DNA of 39,234 bases from Actinoplanes couchii (GTDB taxonomy: Bacteria > Actinomycetota > Actinomycetes > Mycobacteriales > Micromonosporaceae), in contig NZ_BOMG01000131.1 of assembly GCF_016862075.1 (NCBI RefSeq), positions 1-39,234 of the forward strand, in the 5' to 3' direction. The notes beneath the pieces are model-generated. The model was not told where the DNA came from and searched no databases. It was given only the letters and a program-made list of their open reading frames with translations. Made by a program: the position numbers and the translations under genes. Positions within the stretch are counted from its first letter, which is position 1. The number at the start of each line of letters is the position of its first letter. Of this stretch, positions 1 to 8,967 are shown piece by piece.

Positions 1-665
1 CCCCGGTCACCAGGTGGATGATTCCCGACGGGCAGCGGTAAGGCATCATGGATCGACGAGTAGATCAACGACCGCTGCCCCTCTCGCGATCGATCAGTGA
101 GGGTCTGCAGTATTGGCCACGTTCGGCCGCCAAGTCGCCGACACCCAACACCTGCTACGGGTCCAGCAGAACTCGTACGAGCCGAATAGCCGCGGCTGGT
201 GGCATGCCCCGCACGACTGCCAGCACCGGCAAAATCTAGATCCACCGCAGCCCACCGGTGCTACGCAACCACCGCCGGTCAACACACCGCCCTGCTCGAC
301 GACGATCCGGACCGCACAAGCGGTGTTTTCGCAGATGAAGCTACAGACCCGCACCAGAAAACCGGACCGGCTGACCAGTGACCGGAGTGTCCGTCGACTT
401 GCGCGGGTGGCGGCCACGCACCCGGGTCTGCTGATGACACGGGTTAAATTGTGGCGGTACCGACTTGCGCGGCCGTCCGCACCGGTCACTTATGTGGACC
501 AACCTGCTGATTCGCCGGACCCTCATCCGGTCGAAAGACAGTTGGTGGTAGCGGATCGGCGCGAGGCTGGGGCGGCCCCGCGCTGGAAGGTGGCGTCGGT
601 GCCCCGTCAGGCGGCCGGCGGCGTTGTCGTCGAGGGCGCCTTGGTGCCGGCACAGTTGGCTTTCC
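1..665. other. Left flank without a convincing gene
   Basis: No reading frame here shows a recognisable domain, a good ribosome-binding site or an actinobacterial codon pattern. The overlapping open frames on both strands have low-complexity Arg/Pro/Thr translations typical of GC-rich non-coding DNA. The stretch lies downstream of the minus-strand GGDEF gene that ends at 666. It may be old intergenic or IS-derived DNA, but no inverted repeats or transposase motif were seen. Confidence 0.5.
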
Positions 666-2330
666 TCAGCTCAGCGGGGCGTTGTGGGGCATTTGAGGGC
701 GGGCTACGACGACCTGGTCGCGGCCGCCGCGTTTGGCAGCGTAGAGGCAACTGTCAGCGGTGGAGAGCACCTCGGCCTGGGTGACGCCCCTGTCGGCTTG
801 TGCCACTCCGACGCTGACGGTCACCGACAACCCGGCTGCGATGTCGTGCCAGGGGTAGGCGCGGATGGCGTGCCGGACGCGTTCCAGCCGATCGGCTGCC
901 TCGTCGGCGTCCGCTCCCGGGAGGACCATCAGGAACTCCTCTCCGCCCATGCGAGCGGCGAAAGCCGAAGAATCGACGCCGGCCTCGTTCTCCATGATCT
1001 CGGCGGCTTTGACTAGGACGCCATCGCCGATGTCGTGAGAGAAGTCATCGTTGACGCGTTTGAAGTGGTCTAAATCCAGGACTGCCACCGACAACGGCAG
1101 CTCCGGTCCGATCATCAGGAGTGGCAGGTGTTCGTTGACGAAGCGCCGGTTGCGGAGCCCGGTCAGAGGATCGCGGTGGGCCTGCTCCCGGAAACGTTCC
1201 GCGTCCCGCCGTGCTTCGGAGACCTCGAATATCGCGTGACGGTTGCGGGCCTGAGTCTCCTGTAACGACAGGTGCTGGTCCTGGTAGGTGCGGAAGAACT
1301 CGCGGTGCATGTGGAAGGCAGCCTCGAAGTCACCCCGTGCAGCGTAGGCCTCCGCCTGCTCCTGCTGTAGCCGTACCAGAACGTCGCCCAGTTCACGCTC
1401 CACGCAGAGTTCCTGGCAGGCCTCCAGACACGCCTGCGCCCGCTCCTGCTCACCCTGTCCCCGCAAGGCGACAGCCAGGGTCAGCAGATACTCAGCGCGC
1501 GAATCAGCCTCCTCCACATTATTACGCTCGTCGTACGCCATCGCCCGCTCTACCGCGCGCTCGGCTGGTACGAACTGGCCATTCGCCACATATATGTTGG
1601 CGATCGTGTCCAGGTCAGCACCCTCGAGTTCCAGGCCGGCGGCTTCGGCGACCGTTTGCAGCCGCTGTGCAACCTCGTAGGCGGCTTCGGCGAAACCACG
1701 TCGGAGCTCCATGTATGCCCAGTTATTCAGAACGGCCATCCGTAGCCAGGCCAGCTGCTCGGCGGCCGCGAGGGCCTCGGCTCGCCGGTAGTGAGTTCGC
1801 GCGATCTCCATCGAGTCGAACTGGCCCAGCGCGTCGGCGAGTTTGGTGCGGTGCCATACCCGGGTCCGCGCCGTAGCAGTGTCCTCCAACAACTCCACGG
1901 CTAACAGGGAGTGCTCCAACGCCGCCGCGAAGTCGCCGAGGTGGCGGTCGACGTTCGCCCACAGTAGGTGGACCCGAGCCAGCACCGGGAGCACGTTGTG
2001 CTGGACGCCCCACTGTTCGATCTCGCGTACCTGACGGCCAACCGTCGCGATCTCGCCCGTACGCAGCGATATCTTCGCCTGACAGATCCGGGCCCGCATG
2101 ACGAGTTCATCATCACCCAGCACCCGGGCGCGTTCCTCAAGGTCCACCGCCACCTGCAGGACGTCTAGATCAACCCAGGCGAACTGCTCCTCTATCTCGA
2201 TCAGTGCACCGAGAAGTTCTGCCCGCGCACCCGCCGGTCCCATCATAAGCGGCAGTTTAAGGTCCGCTTTCGCCGTATTGTGCGCCAATCCGTTCACCCC
2301 GCCCCGGCTCTGCGTAGCCAGCTGGCGCAA
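666..2330 (-). CDS. TPR-repeat diguanylate cyclase (GGDEF protein)
   Basis: Probable cytoplasmic enzyme making cyclic di-GMP from two GTP. Residues about 30-370 are helical repeats with TPR character, probably a protein-interaction sensor. A short linker follows, then a GGDEF domain from about residue 388 (DPLTGLRNRR) to 545. The active-site loop is GGEEF at residue 462, and the metal-binding segment LDLDHFKRVND is present, so the enzyme should be active. The usual inhibitory RxxD five residues before GGEEF is absent (DSSA). The start is uncertain: the longest frame begins at TTG 2330. GTG 2297, which follows a G-rich stretch, and ATG 2246 are alternatives, and none has a clear Shine-Dalgarno. 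No transmembrane segment is seen. The gene stands alone. Confidence 0.9.
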   Translation of the reverse strand: MRQLATQSRGGVNGLAHNTAKADLKLPLMMGPAGARAELLGALIEIEEQFAWVDLDVLQVAVDLEERARVLGDDELVMRARICQAKISLRTGEIATVGRQVREIEQWGVQHNVLPVLARVHLLWANVDRHLGDFAAALEHSLLAVELLEDTATARTRVWHRTKLADALGQFDSMEIARTHYRRAEALAAAEQLAWLRMAVLNNWAYMELRRGFAEAAYEVAQRLQTVAEAAGLELEGADLDTIANIYVANGQFVPAERAVERAMAYDERNNVEEADSRAEYLLTLAVALRGQGEQERAQACLEACQELCVERELGDVLVRLQQEQAEAYAARGDFEAAFHMHREFFRTYQDQHLSLQETQARNRHAIFEVSEARRDAERFREQAHRDPLTGLRNRRFVNEHLPLLMIGPELPLSVAVLDLDHFKRVNDDFSHDIGDGVLVKAAEIMENEAGVDSSAFAARMGGEEFLMVLPGADADEAADRLERVRHAIRAYPWHDIAAGLSVTVSVGVAQADRGVTQAEVLSTADSCLYAAKRGGRDQVVVARPQMPHNAPLS

Positions 2331-2631
2331 ACGACGACGGGATCATCTCGAACCCAGCCGCCCGTCATCTGCTGCCAATGGACGACGGAGCATCCCACCG
2401 GCCCGGCTGATCAAGCGCTGTTCACTCGGTTGCGCCCCGTGCGCTTGGCCGGCGCTGTTGCGTTGTCCGATCGTGAGACGTGTTCAGCCTGGCCAGGTAG
2501 CAGGTCTCAGATCGCGGTAGCGAGCTCGGTGAACGCGGTGGCCAGGCGAAGGCGGGCTGGGGGTTCGGTGGCGATCTCGTAGTGTCCGCGGCGGCTGGCC
2601 CTGCGCCTGTTGGGGCTGAGACGGAATGGGT
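2331..2631 (-). mobile_element. Probable IS remnant (C-terminal transposase scrap)
   Basis: Between about 2480 and 2610 the minus strand reads a short C-terminal peptide containing ARLRLATAFTELATAI before a stop. I judge it transposase-like from general familiarity only. A related stretch occurs at about 22724-22800 with the same order of motifs: a GTGTTCAGCC block, then about 41 bases later a GAGC-CGGTGAA block. Both are on the minus strand. This suggests two decayed ends of one IS type. No family assignment is possible. Confidence 0.3.
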
Positions 2632-3162
2632 TTAGCAGCCGGTGCGGCTGACGTAGTCGGCTCGGTTGCTATTAGTGCCGGCGTTAGCGAGGGTGCGGCT
2701 TGAGGTGCCGACGGTGAACAGGCGAGTATCGGTGGCGCCGTTCTCGTGCAGGAACGCGACGGTGCCGCTGCTCATGTTGTAGTGCGCGGACTCGATGCGG
2801 TTGCGCCAGCCCCAGGTGGCGAGGTCCTGCCAGCCGCAGCTGGACAGGCGCCCTCGGGGGTACGTGTAGTTGATGCCGTCGTAAAAGCAGTACCAGCCTG
2901 ACGGGCAGTCGGCGGCGGCCAGGGTGATGGCGTCGGGGCGGGCCACAGTGACGATGAAGGTGCCGTCGGCGTAGGAGATGTCACGGTCGCTGGTCTGTTT
3001 CCCGCCGGGATGGGCTCGCAGGTATCCGTCGACGACGCCCTGCACCGAGCCGGGGGTTGTGGTGGCGTCGGCATTGGCGGAGCCGGGGGTGCTGATGGCG
3101 GCCACTGCTGCGAGCAGGACTGCGGCGGTTTGGCGGGTGGGTCTGACGGTGGTGAGCTTCAT
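2632..3162 (-). CDS. Secreted peptidase inhibitor I36 / crystallin-like protein
   Basis: A 176-residue exported protein. Residues 1-31 form a signal peptide: a basic start, a hydrophobic stretch rich in Ala/Val/Leu, and a likely cut after SANA. The mature part carries the family I36 pattern at about 86-145: CPSGWYCFYDG, then a tyrosine-rich strand, SSCGW, and WRNRIES. Cysteines are at 86, 92, 109 and 176 and could form two disulfides. Family members are small extracellular inhibitors of metalloproteases such as the Streptomyces SMPI type, but many paralogues have no tested activity. A GGGGGC stretch sits just before the ATG. The gene is divergent from the sigma factor at 3459. Confidence 0.85.
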   Translation of the reverse strand: MKLTTVRPTRQTAAVLLAAVAAISTPGSANADATTTPGSVQGVVDGYLRAHPGGKQTSDRDISYADGTFIVTVARPDAITLAAADCPSGWYCFYDGINYTYPRGRLSSCGWQDLATWGWRNRIESAHYNMSSGTVAFLHENGATDTRLFTVGTSSRTLANAGTNSNRADYVSRTGC

Positions 3163-3458
3163 TGGTTGCCCCCGTACGTTAATCAGCGTTCACCTATCAA
3201 ATCGCGACGCTACCAACGGTTACATGCCGGGCGCTCAGAGTGATTCGCGTTCTGTGAAGAGGGGCTGTCGTGGCACGCCTGCACGAGGCGTTCGGACGTG
3301 CACGACAACACCCGCAACTGATCGTTTTAAGTCGATTTCCGACCTGCCGTGACGGCGGCCGGCGCCGCCAGGTGACGGCTGGGTAACGATCGCGGATCTC
3401 GTACTCCCTCGCTGGTGTCCGCGCAGAGGTACAGATCAGGGGGCTCGTTTCCGGTCGA

Positions 3459-4088
3459 GTGGCAATGGTGCCGTCACCGGTGTCGACAAGGAGAACGTTG
3501 GACGAGCGAAGCGCCACCGAGCTGATCGAGAAATTGGATGCGGAGATCGGCGACAAGCTACGCAAGCTCACGTACTGGAGCCTGAAGGATCGGCGTGACG
3601 CGGAGGAGGTCATACACGATGTCTGGCTGGCTGCCTGGGAGGCAGCGATCGCCGGGAAGCAACCGCAGAGGTGGGCGCCGTGGTTATGGCGGGTGTGCGA
3701 GAACAAGATCTGCGATGTGCGGAAGAGGAAGCGCCGGCGCCGCGAGGACCCCACCGACATGTTGACGTTGCCGCTGGAGCTGCCGCAACAGCGTGATCCG
3801 CACAATGCCTATGCCGTGATCGATGCTCGCGATCTTGTCGTGTCCTTGTGCAGGAAGGCCCGCGACATCAACGCGATCAGCAGAAGTGACCTCACGGCGA
3901 TCCTCCTGTACGCCCTCGACTTCTCTGACCAGGAAGCCGCCGAGGTCCTGGGCCTGCATCCGTCCTCGGTCAAAGGCAAACGGCAACGAGCTCTGGAACG
4001 ACTGCGAGAGCTGTTGCAGCCGAAGATGATCGTAGGCCGAGCCGGGGCTGACAGCATCGCATCCGAGCAGAAGGGGACACTGTCATGA
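3459..4088 (+). CDS. ECF-like sigma-70 family RNA polymerase sigma factor
   Basis: Recruits RNA polymerase to a specific promoter set. Region 2 spans about residues 25-100 (RRDAEEVIHDVWLAAWE, then WLWRVCENKICDVRK). Region 4 spans about 135-190, with a helix-turn-helix around QEAAEVLGLHPSSVKGKRQR. The listed start is GTG 3459. TTG 3498 is a strong alternative because AAGGAG lies at 3488-3493 just before it, and the first 13 residues look unlike family N-termini. The stop overlaps the next gene's ATG by four bases, so the two are translationally coupled. That partner is a membrane protein, as is usual for sigma/anti-sigma or sigma/effector pairs. Confidence 0.9.
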   Translation: MAMVPSPVSTRRTLDERSATELIEKLDAEIGDKLRKLTYWSLKDRRDAEEVIHDVWLAAWEAAIAGKQPQRWAPWLWRVCENKICDVRKRKRRRREDPTDMLTLPLELPQQRDPHNAYAVIDARDLVVSLCRKARDINAISRSDLTAILLYALDFSDQEAAEVLGLHPSSVKGKRQRALERLRELLQPKMIVGRAGADSIASEQKGTLS

Positions 4089-5137
4089 GCGGCCTGGATC
4101 CGGACCGGCAGGAAACCGAGATCAGCGACGAGGAACTCGCTCAGCTGCTGATCACCGCGCTGGGAGAGCCGCCTCGCGACCAGATAGCTGCCCGGCCGCT
4201 CACCACGGATCAACGGCTGCGGCAGATGTACCGGCTGCGGCGGCAGAAGCGCCGCCGACGCTGGGTGGCCGCGGTGAGCCGTTACACCATCGTCGGTCTC
4301 GTCGTGGCGGCGCTGATCGGTGGGGTGTGGACGGTTGCTGGCCTGCACCGGCCGCAGGAGCAGACCGCTGCGCCGGCACACGATCCGGTGGCCACCGTCC
4401 CGGTGCCGCTGGAGCTCGGGGATTCCGGCTCCTGGATACCGGCCCGCCAGCGTCTCACCGACCTGGCCGGCACGGTGGCGGAGCTTGACGAGCAGCCGGC
4501 AGCCGGGCGGTTCAGTCATACCTGGACCCGGTTGTGGGCCAGGGACGCGACCGATCCGCTGGCACCCCCGGTGGTGCACGACGAGCAGCGGTGGTGGGCA
4601 CCCGACCGCGCCGGCCGGCAGACCCGCGCCACCGTCACCGGCTGGATCCCGGGCGCCGAGCCCGGCCCCGTGCCCGTCGCGGACGCCGGCCAGGACGTGT
4701 CGTATCAGGCCGGCGAGATGCCGGTGGTCCTGCCCGAGTTGTCCGACGACGTGTTCCTGGTGTCGAGCCAGCTCGCCGAGCGGCAGGATCCGGCCGACGG
4801 CCCGCAGGCCACCCTGCGGGCCGTCCGGGAGGTTTATCGGTTCCACGCCCCGGCCCCCCGCCAGCGCGCCGCGATGCTGCAGGCGCTGGCCGACACCGAC
4901 CGCCTGTACACGGCGGGCCTCGTCGACGGCGGCGCCGGACGGCGTGGGCTGGCGGTGATGGCCGACAGCGAGAACGGCACGGTCCGTGACATCGCCGTCC
5001 TCGACCCGGGCACCGGCCGGCTGCTGGCCTATGACACGGTCTGGTTGCAGCCGCCCGCCGCTGTCAGAATCCCGACCCCAGCGTTGTCGGACTCTCTGCT
5101 AATCATTGAGGCGAATCACACCAGCACTCCGCAGTGA
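4085..5137 (+). CDS. CU044_5270-type membrane protein, sigma-factor partner
   Basis: A 350-residue protein with a cytoplasmic N-terminus of about 60 residues ending in a strongly basic stretch (RRQKRRRRW). One transmembrane helix lies at about 66-88, followed by a large extracytoplasmic domain. The C-terminal pattern DIAVLDPGTGRLLAYD matches the CU044_5270 family, which in actinobacteria is commonly encoded directly after an ECF-like sigma factor. The start is ATG 4085, with AAGGGG eight bases upstream, inside the sigma factor stop. The role is inferred as regulator or membrane sensor for the sigma factor. No zinc-binding HxxxCxxC motif of classical ZAS anti-sigma factors is present. A related protein lies at 6646-7476 without a sigma gene. 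Confidence 0.8.
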   Translation: MSGLDPDRQETEISDEELAQLLITALGEPPRDQIAARPLTTDQRLRQMYRLRRQKRRRRWVAAVSRYTIVGLVVAALIGGVWTVAGLHRPQEQTAAPAHDPVATVPVPLELGDSGSWIPARQRLTDLAGTVAELDEQPAAGRFSHTWTRLWARDATDPLAPPVVHDEQRWWAPDRAGRQTRATVTGWIPGAEPGPVPVADAGQDVSYQAGEMPVVLPELSDDVFLVSSQLAERQDPADGPQATLRAVREVYRFHAPAPRQRAAMLQALADTDRLYTAGLVDGGAGRRGLAVMADSENGTVRDIAVLDPGTGRLLAYDTVWLQPPAAVRIPTPALSDSLLIIEANHTSTPQ

Positions 5138-5722
5138 ACACCAGCCGGGCTGCTACCACCTCGCACCATCAGATACCTGTTCCAGCCGTTGAGTCACCAC
5201 CCGGTGAATCGGGGAACCAACCGGCAACCGCAGCCAGCGGCTGTCACGTGGGGTGTATCCGGTCGGCATTACGACCGGTAAGGCGCGCTTCCTGCCCGAA
5301 CCCGTCAGCTAACCCGATAAGCGGCATCTCCATTGTGGAAGAAACGAGAAACGCCGATGCGCGCACAGCATCACCGTGGCCGCCGCCCCGGCATCCCGGG
5401 ATCGCCGAGAGCCCAGGGACACGGTCACGACCCGGCCGCCGATGAGCCCCTTCCCGGTAAACCCGCACGCCTGGCCGGCGCCCCTTTGCCGCGGCGGCCG
5501 GGCCGCCAACGGGCCCCGCATACCGTCCGCTGCCCGCGACAGCTGGACGACCATGCCGGCGCAAGACTTGCGCCTCACCGGCTGCGCGCCGTGACGTAAG
5601 CCGCAGCACGCCTCACCCACCTTGCCTCCTCGGCGCCCCTTCACAGCATCGGCCCGACAGCCCGTCGGCCGAGCGCCGGCCACCTGGCCGGCAGTCAGGG
5701 CACCGAGGAAAGGGGATGTGTT
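5138..5722. other. Intergenic stretch without a recognised gene
   Basis: About 585 bases between the CU044_5270 gene and the small membrane gene. Several frames are open on both strands (one from about 5357 on the plus strand), but their translations are Arg/Pro/His-rich, match no family and lack a convincing ribosome-binding site. No hairpin was seen directly after the stop at 5137. Confidence 0.45.
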
Positions 5723-5962
5723 TTGGACATCCAGCAGCAAGGTGACGGCTCCGACCCGCGACCCGATCGCCGGGCGGAGCTCCAGCGCAAGGCCGGTATC
5801 GCGCTCGACTGGGTCCTGCTCATCAAAGCGACCTGGAGCACCGCGATGCTGGCTCTGACGCTGGGCGGGAGTGCGACCCCCACAGCAGCGGGAACTGCCG
5901 CAGGGATCGCACTCGGGGTGACGGAAGTCGTGCTGCGCGCTTGGAACCGACGACGGCACTGA
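5723..5962 (+). CDS. Small two-helix membrane protein
   Basis: A 79-residue protein starting at TTG 5723, preceded by GAGGAAAGGGG at about 5705-5715. The first 20 residues are polar. Two hydrophobic stretches follow (about 26-45 and 50-70), and the protein ends in a short basic tail (RAWNRRRH). Size and topology resemble small membrane or holin-like proteins, but there is no family signature and I do not assign one. A strong GC-rich hairpin begins about 20 bases after the stop, which supports a real transcription unit. It could instead be a chance frame. Confidence 0.5.
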   Translation: MDIQQQGDGSDPRPDRRAELQRKAGIALDWVLLIKATWSTAMLALTLGGSATPTAAGTAAGIALGVTEVVLRAWNRRRH

Positions 5963-5982
5963 CATCCGCCCGACCCTGAAGA

Positions 5983-6012
5983 GCGGCCCGCCCCTGAAAA
6001 GGGGCGGGCCGC
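5983..6012 (+). terminator. Strong GC-rich hairpin
   Basis: A perfect 12-base-pair inverted repeat: arm GCGGCCCGCCCC at 5983-5994, loop TGAAAA, matching arm at 6001-6012. It lies 21 bases downstream of the small membrane gene stop. No T-run follows, which is common for actinobacterial intrinsic terminators. It would also act on minus-strand transcripts. Confidence 0.75.
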
Positions 6013-6645
6013 CCCCGGGCCGTCATACGCCGCGTTCGAGCCCTGGCGTGCTCGGGCGCGGAAACCTGGAACTGTAAGGGTCTACCGGCAGGCCTTGTCG
6101 ATACGTAACGGCGTAACCCCGTCGGTACACCGTTGTCACCCACGCGAGGCCCTGAACGATCATTTCGATCTTCGTCTACCCTCACAAACAGGGCGGCACA
6201 TCGTCAAGATGCCCAGCAATACGCCACATCATCTGCGATATCTCAAACACTTACCGTAACCGAGCGCTTCGACGCGTTGGCGCATCGACCGAAGTCAGGC
6301 CGGCATCGCAGGACCTCAACCCGCGGCATCCGGAGTCACTCGGCAGCCTGGATGGCGATTAGCTCGCGCTTAACGTGGGGCATCGTGTGGGCGACTTCGC
6401 ACTGCCGGCTGAACAAGCCGCCGCCATGCTGCGATGGCCGGTGTGTGCCGGCGAGGGCGAATATTCGCAGGACCGGCTCAGTGACCGTCAGGCAAGGATC
6501 CGGGCAACATGGGCGCCACTGGCATAGCGGACCGAGCCCTCCAGGCCGATCGTCATCACAGCAGGAAGCAGCAGCCGACAGCGTGTCGCTCGAACCATAC
6601 GGGCCATCAGTGTCGTGGCGTGCCGACCAGCCACGGGGCCGGTGG
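6013..6645. other. Intergenic stretch with a possible minus-strand coding remnant
   Basis: About 630 bases with no confident gene. On the minus strand the last 50 codons before a stop at 6336 (to about 6491) read as plausible protein (motifs GTHRPSQHGGGLFS and AHTMPHVKRELIAIQ). There is no clear start codon and no domain I recognise. It may be the tail of a small or degraded gene. The rest looks non-coding. Confidence 0.3.
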
Positions 6646-7476
6646 TCACGGGATCGCCGGGACGAGGTCGGCTTGGAGGTAGGTGCGGTAGCCGGCCACT
6701 GCCGGGTACGGGACATCGAGTCGGTGGGCGCCGCCGGTGATGATCTGTTCGGTGGCCAGGATGCGCCCCGTCTTGGGGTCGATCAGCAGTAGGTGGGTGA
6801 TGTCGGCGCCGCTGCTGCGGCTGGGCAGTGCGAAGACCGTGGCCCTGCGTCCGATGCGGTCGGTGCTGGTGCCGGCGTAGGCCATGGTGGTCCGGTCGGC
6901 CAGCACGCTCAGGATCACCGCGCGCTCGGGCCCGGTCAGGACACGTTCACGCAGCAGGTCGGTGATCCCGTCGATGATCGCGGTACCGGTGGTGGAGGTG
7001 CGGGCGAGCCAGACGGCGAGCTGGTCCGGATCGGTTGGCGGCCGGTCCGCGAACGCTGCGGGAAACGAGCCACCGGGGTAAGCGGTGTGCACGGGGGTGG
7101 CCGGGGGCGGCCCGATATCGACGGTGAGCGCCCGCTGGTCATCGCGCCACAGCTCGTGGCGGGTCGGGGTGCCTGCGGAGGTGACGCTTTGTCCCGCGAT
7201 GGTGGTGTGCAGATCCCAGGTGTCGAGCAGGAGATGATCGACGGGGCCGTCGCCTGTGGTGGTGTCGGCGCGGGCGGCGACGGCGAGTGCTCCGAGCGTG
7301 ACCGGCGGCGGGCCGCTGGTGGGCGTGGTGATCAGCAGCGGGTCGGGGGTCGCGGCGGCGATGGTGGCCGCGGGCTGGCCGTAGTAGATGCCGATGGGGA
7401 GCATGATGGCCAGGCTGACGGCGGCCGCCAGCATCAAGGTGGTTCCTGTCGATAGCGGGCGGCGCGGTGCCTTCAT
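6646..7476 (-). CDS. CU044_5270-type membrane protein, orphan
   Basis: Start chosen at ATG 7476 because GGAAAGGA lies just upstream. The 276-residue protein has a short basic N-terminus, one transmembrane helix at about 12-32, and an extracytoplasmic domain. The ending HLLLIDPKTGRILATEQII parallels the family signature seen in the gene at 4085. It lacks the long basic cytoplasmic N-terminus of that paralogue and has no adjacent sigma factor. Its neighbours on the same strand are an HTH protein and a methyltransferase. Function unknown. It may be a lone membrane regulator, or the surviving half of a sigma/partner pair. Confidence 0.75.
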   Translation of the reverse strand: MKAPRRPLSTGTTLMLAAAVSLAIMLPIGIYYGQPAATIAAATPDPLLITTPTSGPPPVTLGALAVAARADTTTGDGPVDHLLLDTWDLHTTIAGQSVTSAGTPTRHELWRDDQRALTVDIGPPPATPVHTAYPGGSFPAAFADRPPTDPDQLAVWLARTSTTGTAIIDGITDLLRERVLTGPERAVILSVLADRTTMAYAGTSTDRIGRRATVFALPSRSSGADITHLLLIDPKTGRILATEQIITGGAHRLDVPYPAVAGYRTYLQADLVPAIP

Positions 7477-7600
7477 GATGTCCTTTCCGCCCGGGTGAGG
7501 GCGTGTCGTTTTTAGGGGCTCGGCGTCGGGGTTCCTGGAGTCGCGGGCCAGCATGGCGCCCTCGGGTTGGCTTCGATGCAGGCGCTGGTCCCTGCGGGGT

Positions 7601-7855
7601 TCAGCTGGTGGCAGTGGTGTTCTCGATGAGGGGTTTGCGCTGGCCGCCGGGCTTACGGAAGAGGACGCCGGCGTCTTCGAGGATTTTGTGGATCGTGCCG
7701 TAGCTTCGGTTGCTCTTCTCGGCGAGGGCCCGGATGGAGGCCTCTTTCCGGTAGCTGTTGGGAAGGGTGGCGCTCAGTTGCCGGCGTTCCGTCGCTGTCA
7801 GCGGGGTGATCCTGCGGTGCGGTTCACCGGTAGCGGTCGCCGTGTCGTGGTCCAT
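7601..7855 (-). CDS. Small helix-turn-helix protein
   Basis: An 84-residue protein with a helix-turn-helix at about residues 42-65 (SIRALAEKSNRSYGTIHKIL) followed by a conserved-looking AGVLFRKPGG stretch. This type recurs in actinomycetes as a short DNA-binding protein. ATG 7855 is preceded by AAGGAG five bases upstream, so the start is well supported. As written, the upstream methyltransferase frame runs 32 bases into this gene, which is probably an artefact of a lost stop in that gene. It may regulate its own cluster (inference). Confidence 0.75.
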   Translation of the reverse strand: MDHDTATATGEPHRRITPLTATERRQLSATLPNSYRKEASIRALAEKSNRSYGTIHKILEDAGVLFRKPGGQRKPLIENTTATS

Positions 7856-8801
7856 GTCTGCTCCTTGAGAAGTGGGAAGGGGTTCGCAGCCCGGGCCCGG
7901 CGCATTGCGCGCCTGAAGGGTGGGCTGGGATGCCGCCGGCCTGCCGGACTGCGCGTGGTGTCATCGCCGGACGAGTTCGGCCGCCGCGGGCACGGCGGGG
8001 ATGGTCACGGGTGGCCCCGTCGTACGGCAGTCGGGCGTGGGTGAAGGCGATCTCGTAGGACCGCACGGTCAGCTGCGGGTCGTGCGGTAGATCGGTGAAC
8101 CGGTCGAGGTCGTCGATGGTGAGCCCGGCGGCGAAGAGCCGGTCGCGTTTCTGGAAGGCGCCGTCGGCCAGCAGTTGGATGGGGTAGCTGCCGCCGGTCC
8201 AGGTTTCGGCGTGCCAGCGGGTGTGCACGGCGGCGCCGGCTTCGGCGAGGGTGTTGTGGACGCCCTCGCGGCCCCACTCCATGTCGGCGCCGTCGGGTTC
8301 GATTGCGTCGCCCAGCACGTTGAGGACGAGGTCGACCAGGTTGCCGTCGTCGAGGGCCGGGGCGTGCAGGGTGTAGGGGCGGGGGTTGACGACCTCGGCG
8401 ATCAGGATGGATCCGCCGGGCGCGGTCGCCGCGATCATGGCGTTCAGCAGCGCACGGCGGTTGGGCAGGTGCTGGGTGAGCAGGCGGGCCTCGACGAGCT
8501 GGACCGGGGCGTCGGCCAGGTGGCCGAGGCCGGTGGTCAGGTCGTGCTGGACGACGGTGATCCCGGGCTGGGTGGGCAGCATCGAGGTGTCGAGGTCGAC
8601 AGCGACGACTTCACCGACCGGAGCGACGATCTCGGCCAGCGCGGCGGCGATGGTGCCGGCCCCGGCGCCCAGGCTCAAGCATCGGGCTCCGGGCCCGATG
8701 CCGGTGGTGTCGAGGTCGGCGAGGGTGTGCGGGTCGAGCCAGGCGGCCAGCCGGATCATCTCGGCGGATCTGTCAGGGGACGACCGGTGAACAGTGGTCA
8801 T
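7824..8801 (-). CDS. Class I SAM-dependent methyltransferase
   Basis: Transfers a methyl group from S-adenosylmethionine to an unknown substrate. The SAM-binding glycine loop LSLGAGAGTIAAAL is at residues 43-56, with the acidic ribose-binding Asp at about 69 (VVAVDLD). A typical small-molecule methyltransferase fold continues to about residue 262. ATG 8801 has GGAG seven bases upstream. The last 60 or so residues are Arg/Pro/Gly-rich, look non-coding, and run into the HTH gene. One extra G in the run at 8015-8018 would end the protein at about 8005 with GGHP, the more likely natural end. The neighbours do not reveal the substrate. Confidence 0.8.
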   Translation of the reverse strand: MTTVHRSSPDRSAEMIRLAAWLDPHTLADLDTTGIGPGARCLSLGAGAGTIAAALAEIVAPVGEVVAVDLDTSMLPTQPGITVVQHDLTTGLGHLADAPVQLVEARLLTQHLPNRRALLNAMIAATAPGGSILIAEVVNPRPYTLHAPALDDGNLVDLVLNVLGDAIEPDGADMEWGREGVHNTLAEAGAAVHTRWHAETWTGGSYPIQLLADGAFQKRDRLFAAGLTIDDLDRFTDLPHDPQLTVRSYEIAFTHARLPYDGATRDHPRRARGGRTRPAMTPRAVRQAGGIPAHPSGAQCAGPGLRTPSHFSRSRHGPRHGDRYR

Positions 8802-8967
8802 GGCGGGGCTCCGTCGAGGACAAGGGCGGGCGGCCGTCGCATCGCGGGCGATGCCACGGTTGGAGGGGCCTGCGCGGTGAGGCGGCGCGGGCGTCGTGGC
8901 CGAGGTAGCAGCTGCCAGCGAGCCGGGGTTGGGGGACGGGTGGGAATTGCGGTGCGTGGCTGTGGTG

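Noticed and set aside
113..784. Long plus-strand open frame at the left edge
   Set aside because: The translation is Arg/Pro/Thr-rich with no domain. It overlaps the end of the GGDEF gene on the other strand, so it is a shadow of GC-rich sequence.
5134..5445. 103-codon frame directly after the CU044_5270 gene
   Set aside because: It has no ribosome-binding site, low-complexity composition and no family match.
6793..7455. 220-codon Gly/Asp-rich plus-strand frame
   Set aside because: Exact antisense shadow of the CU044_5270-type gene, which has a ribosome-binding site and family motifs.
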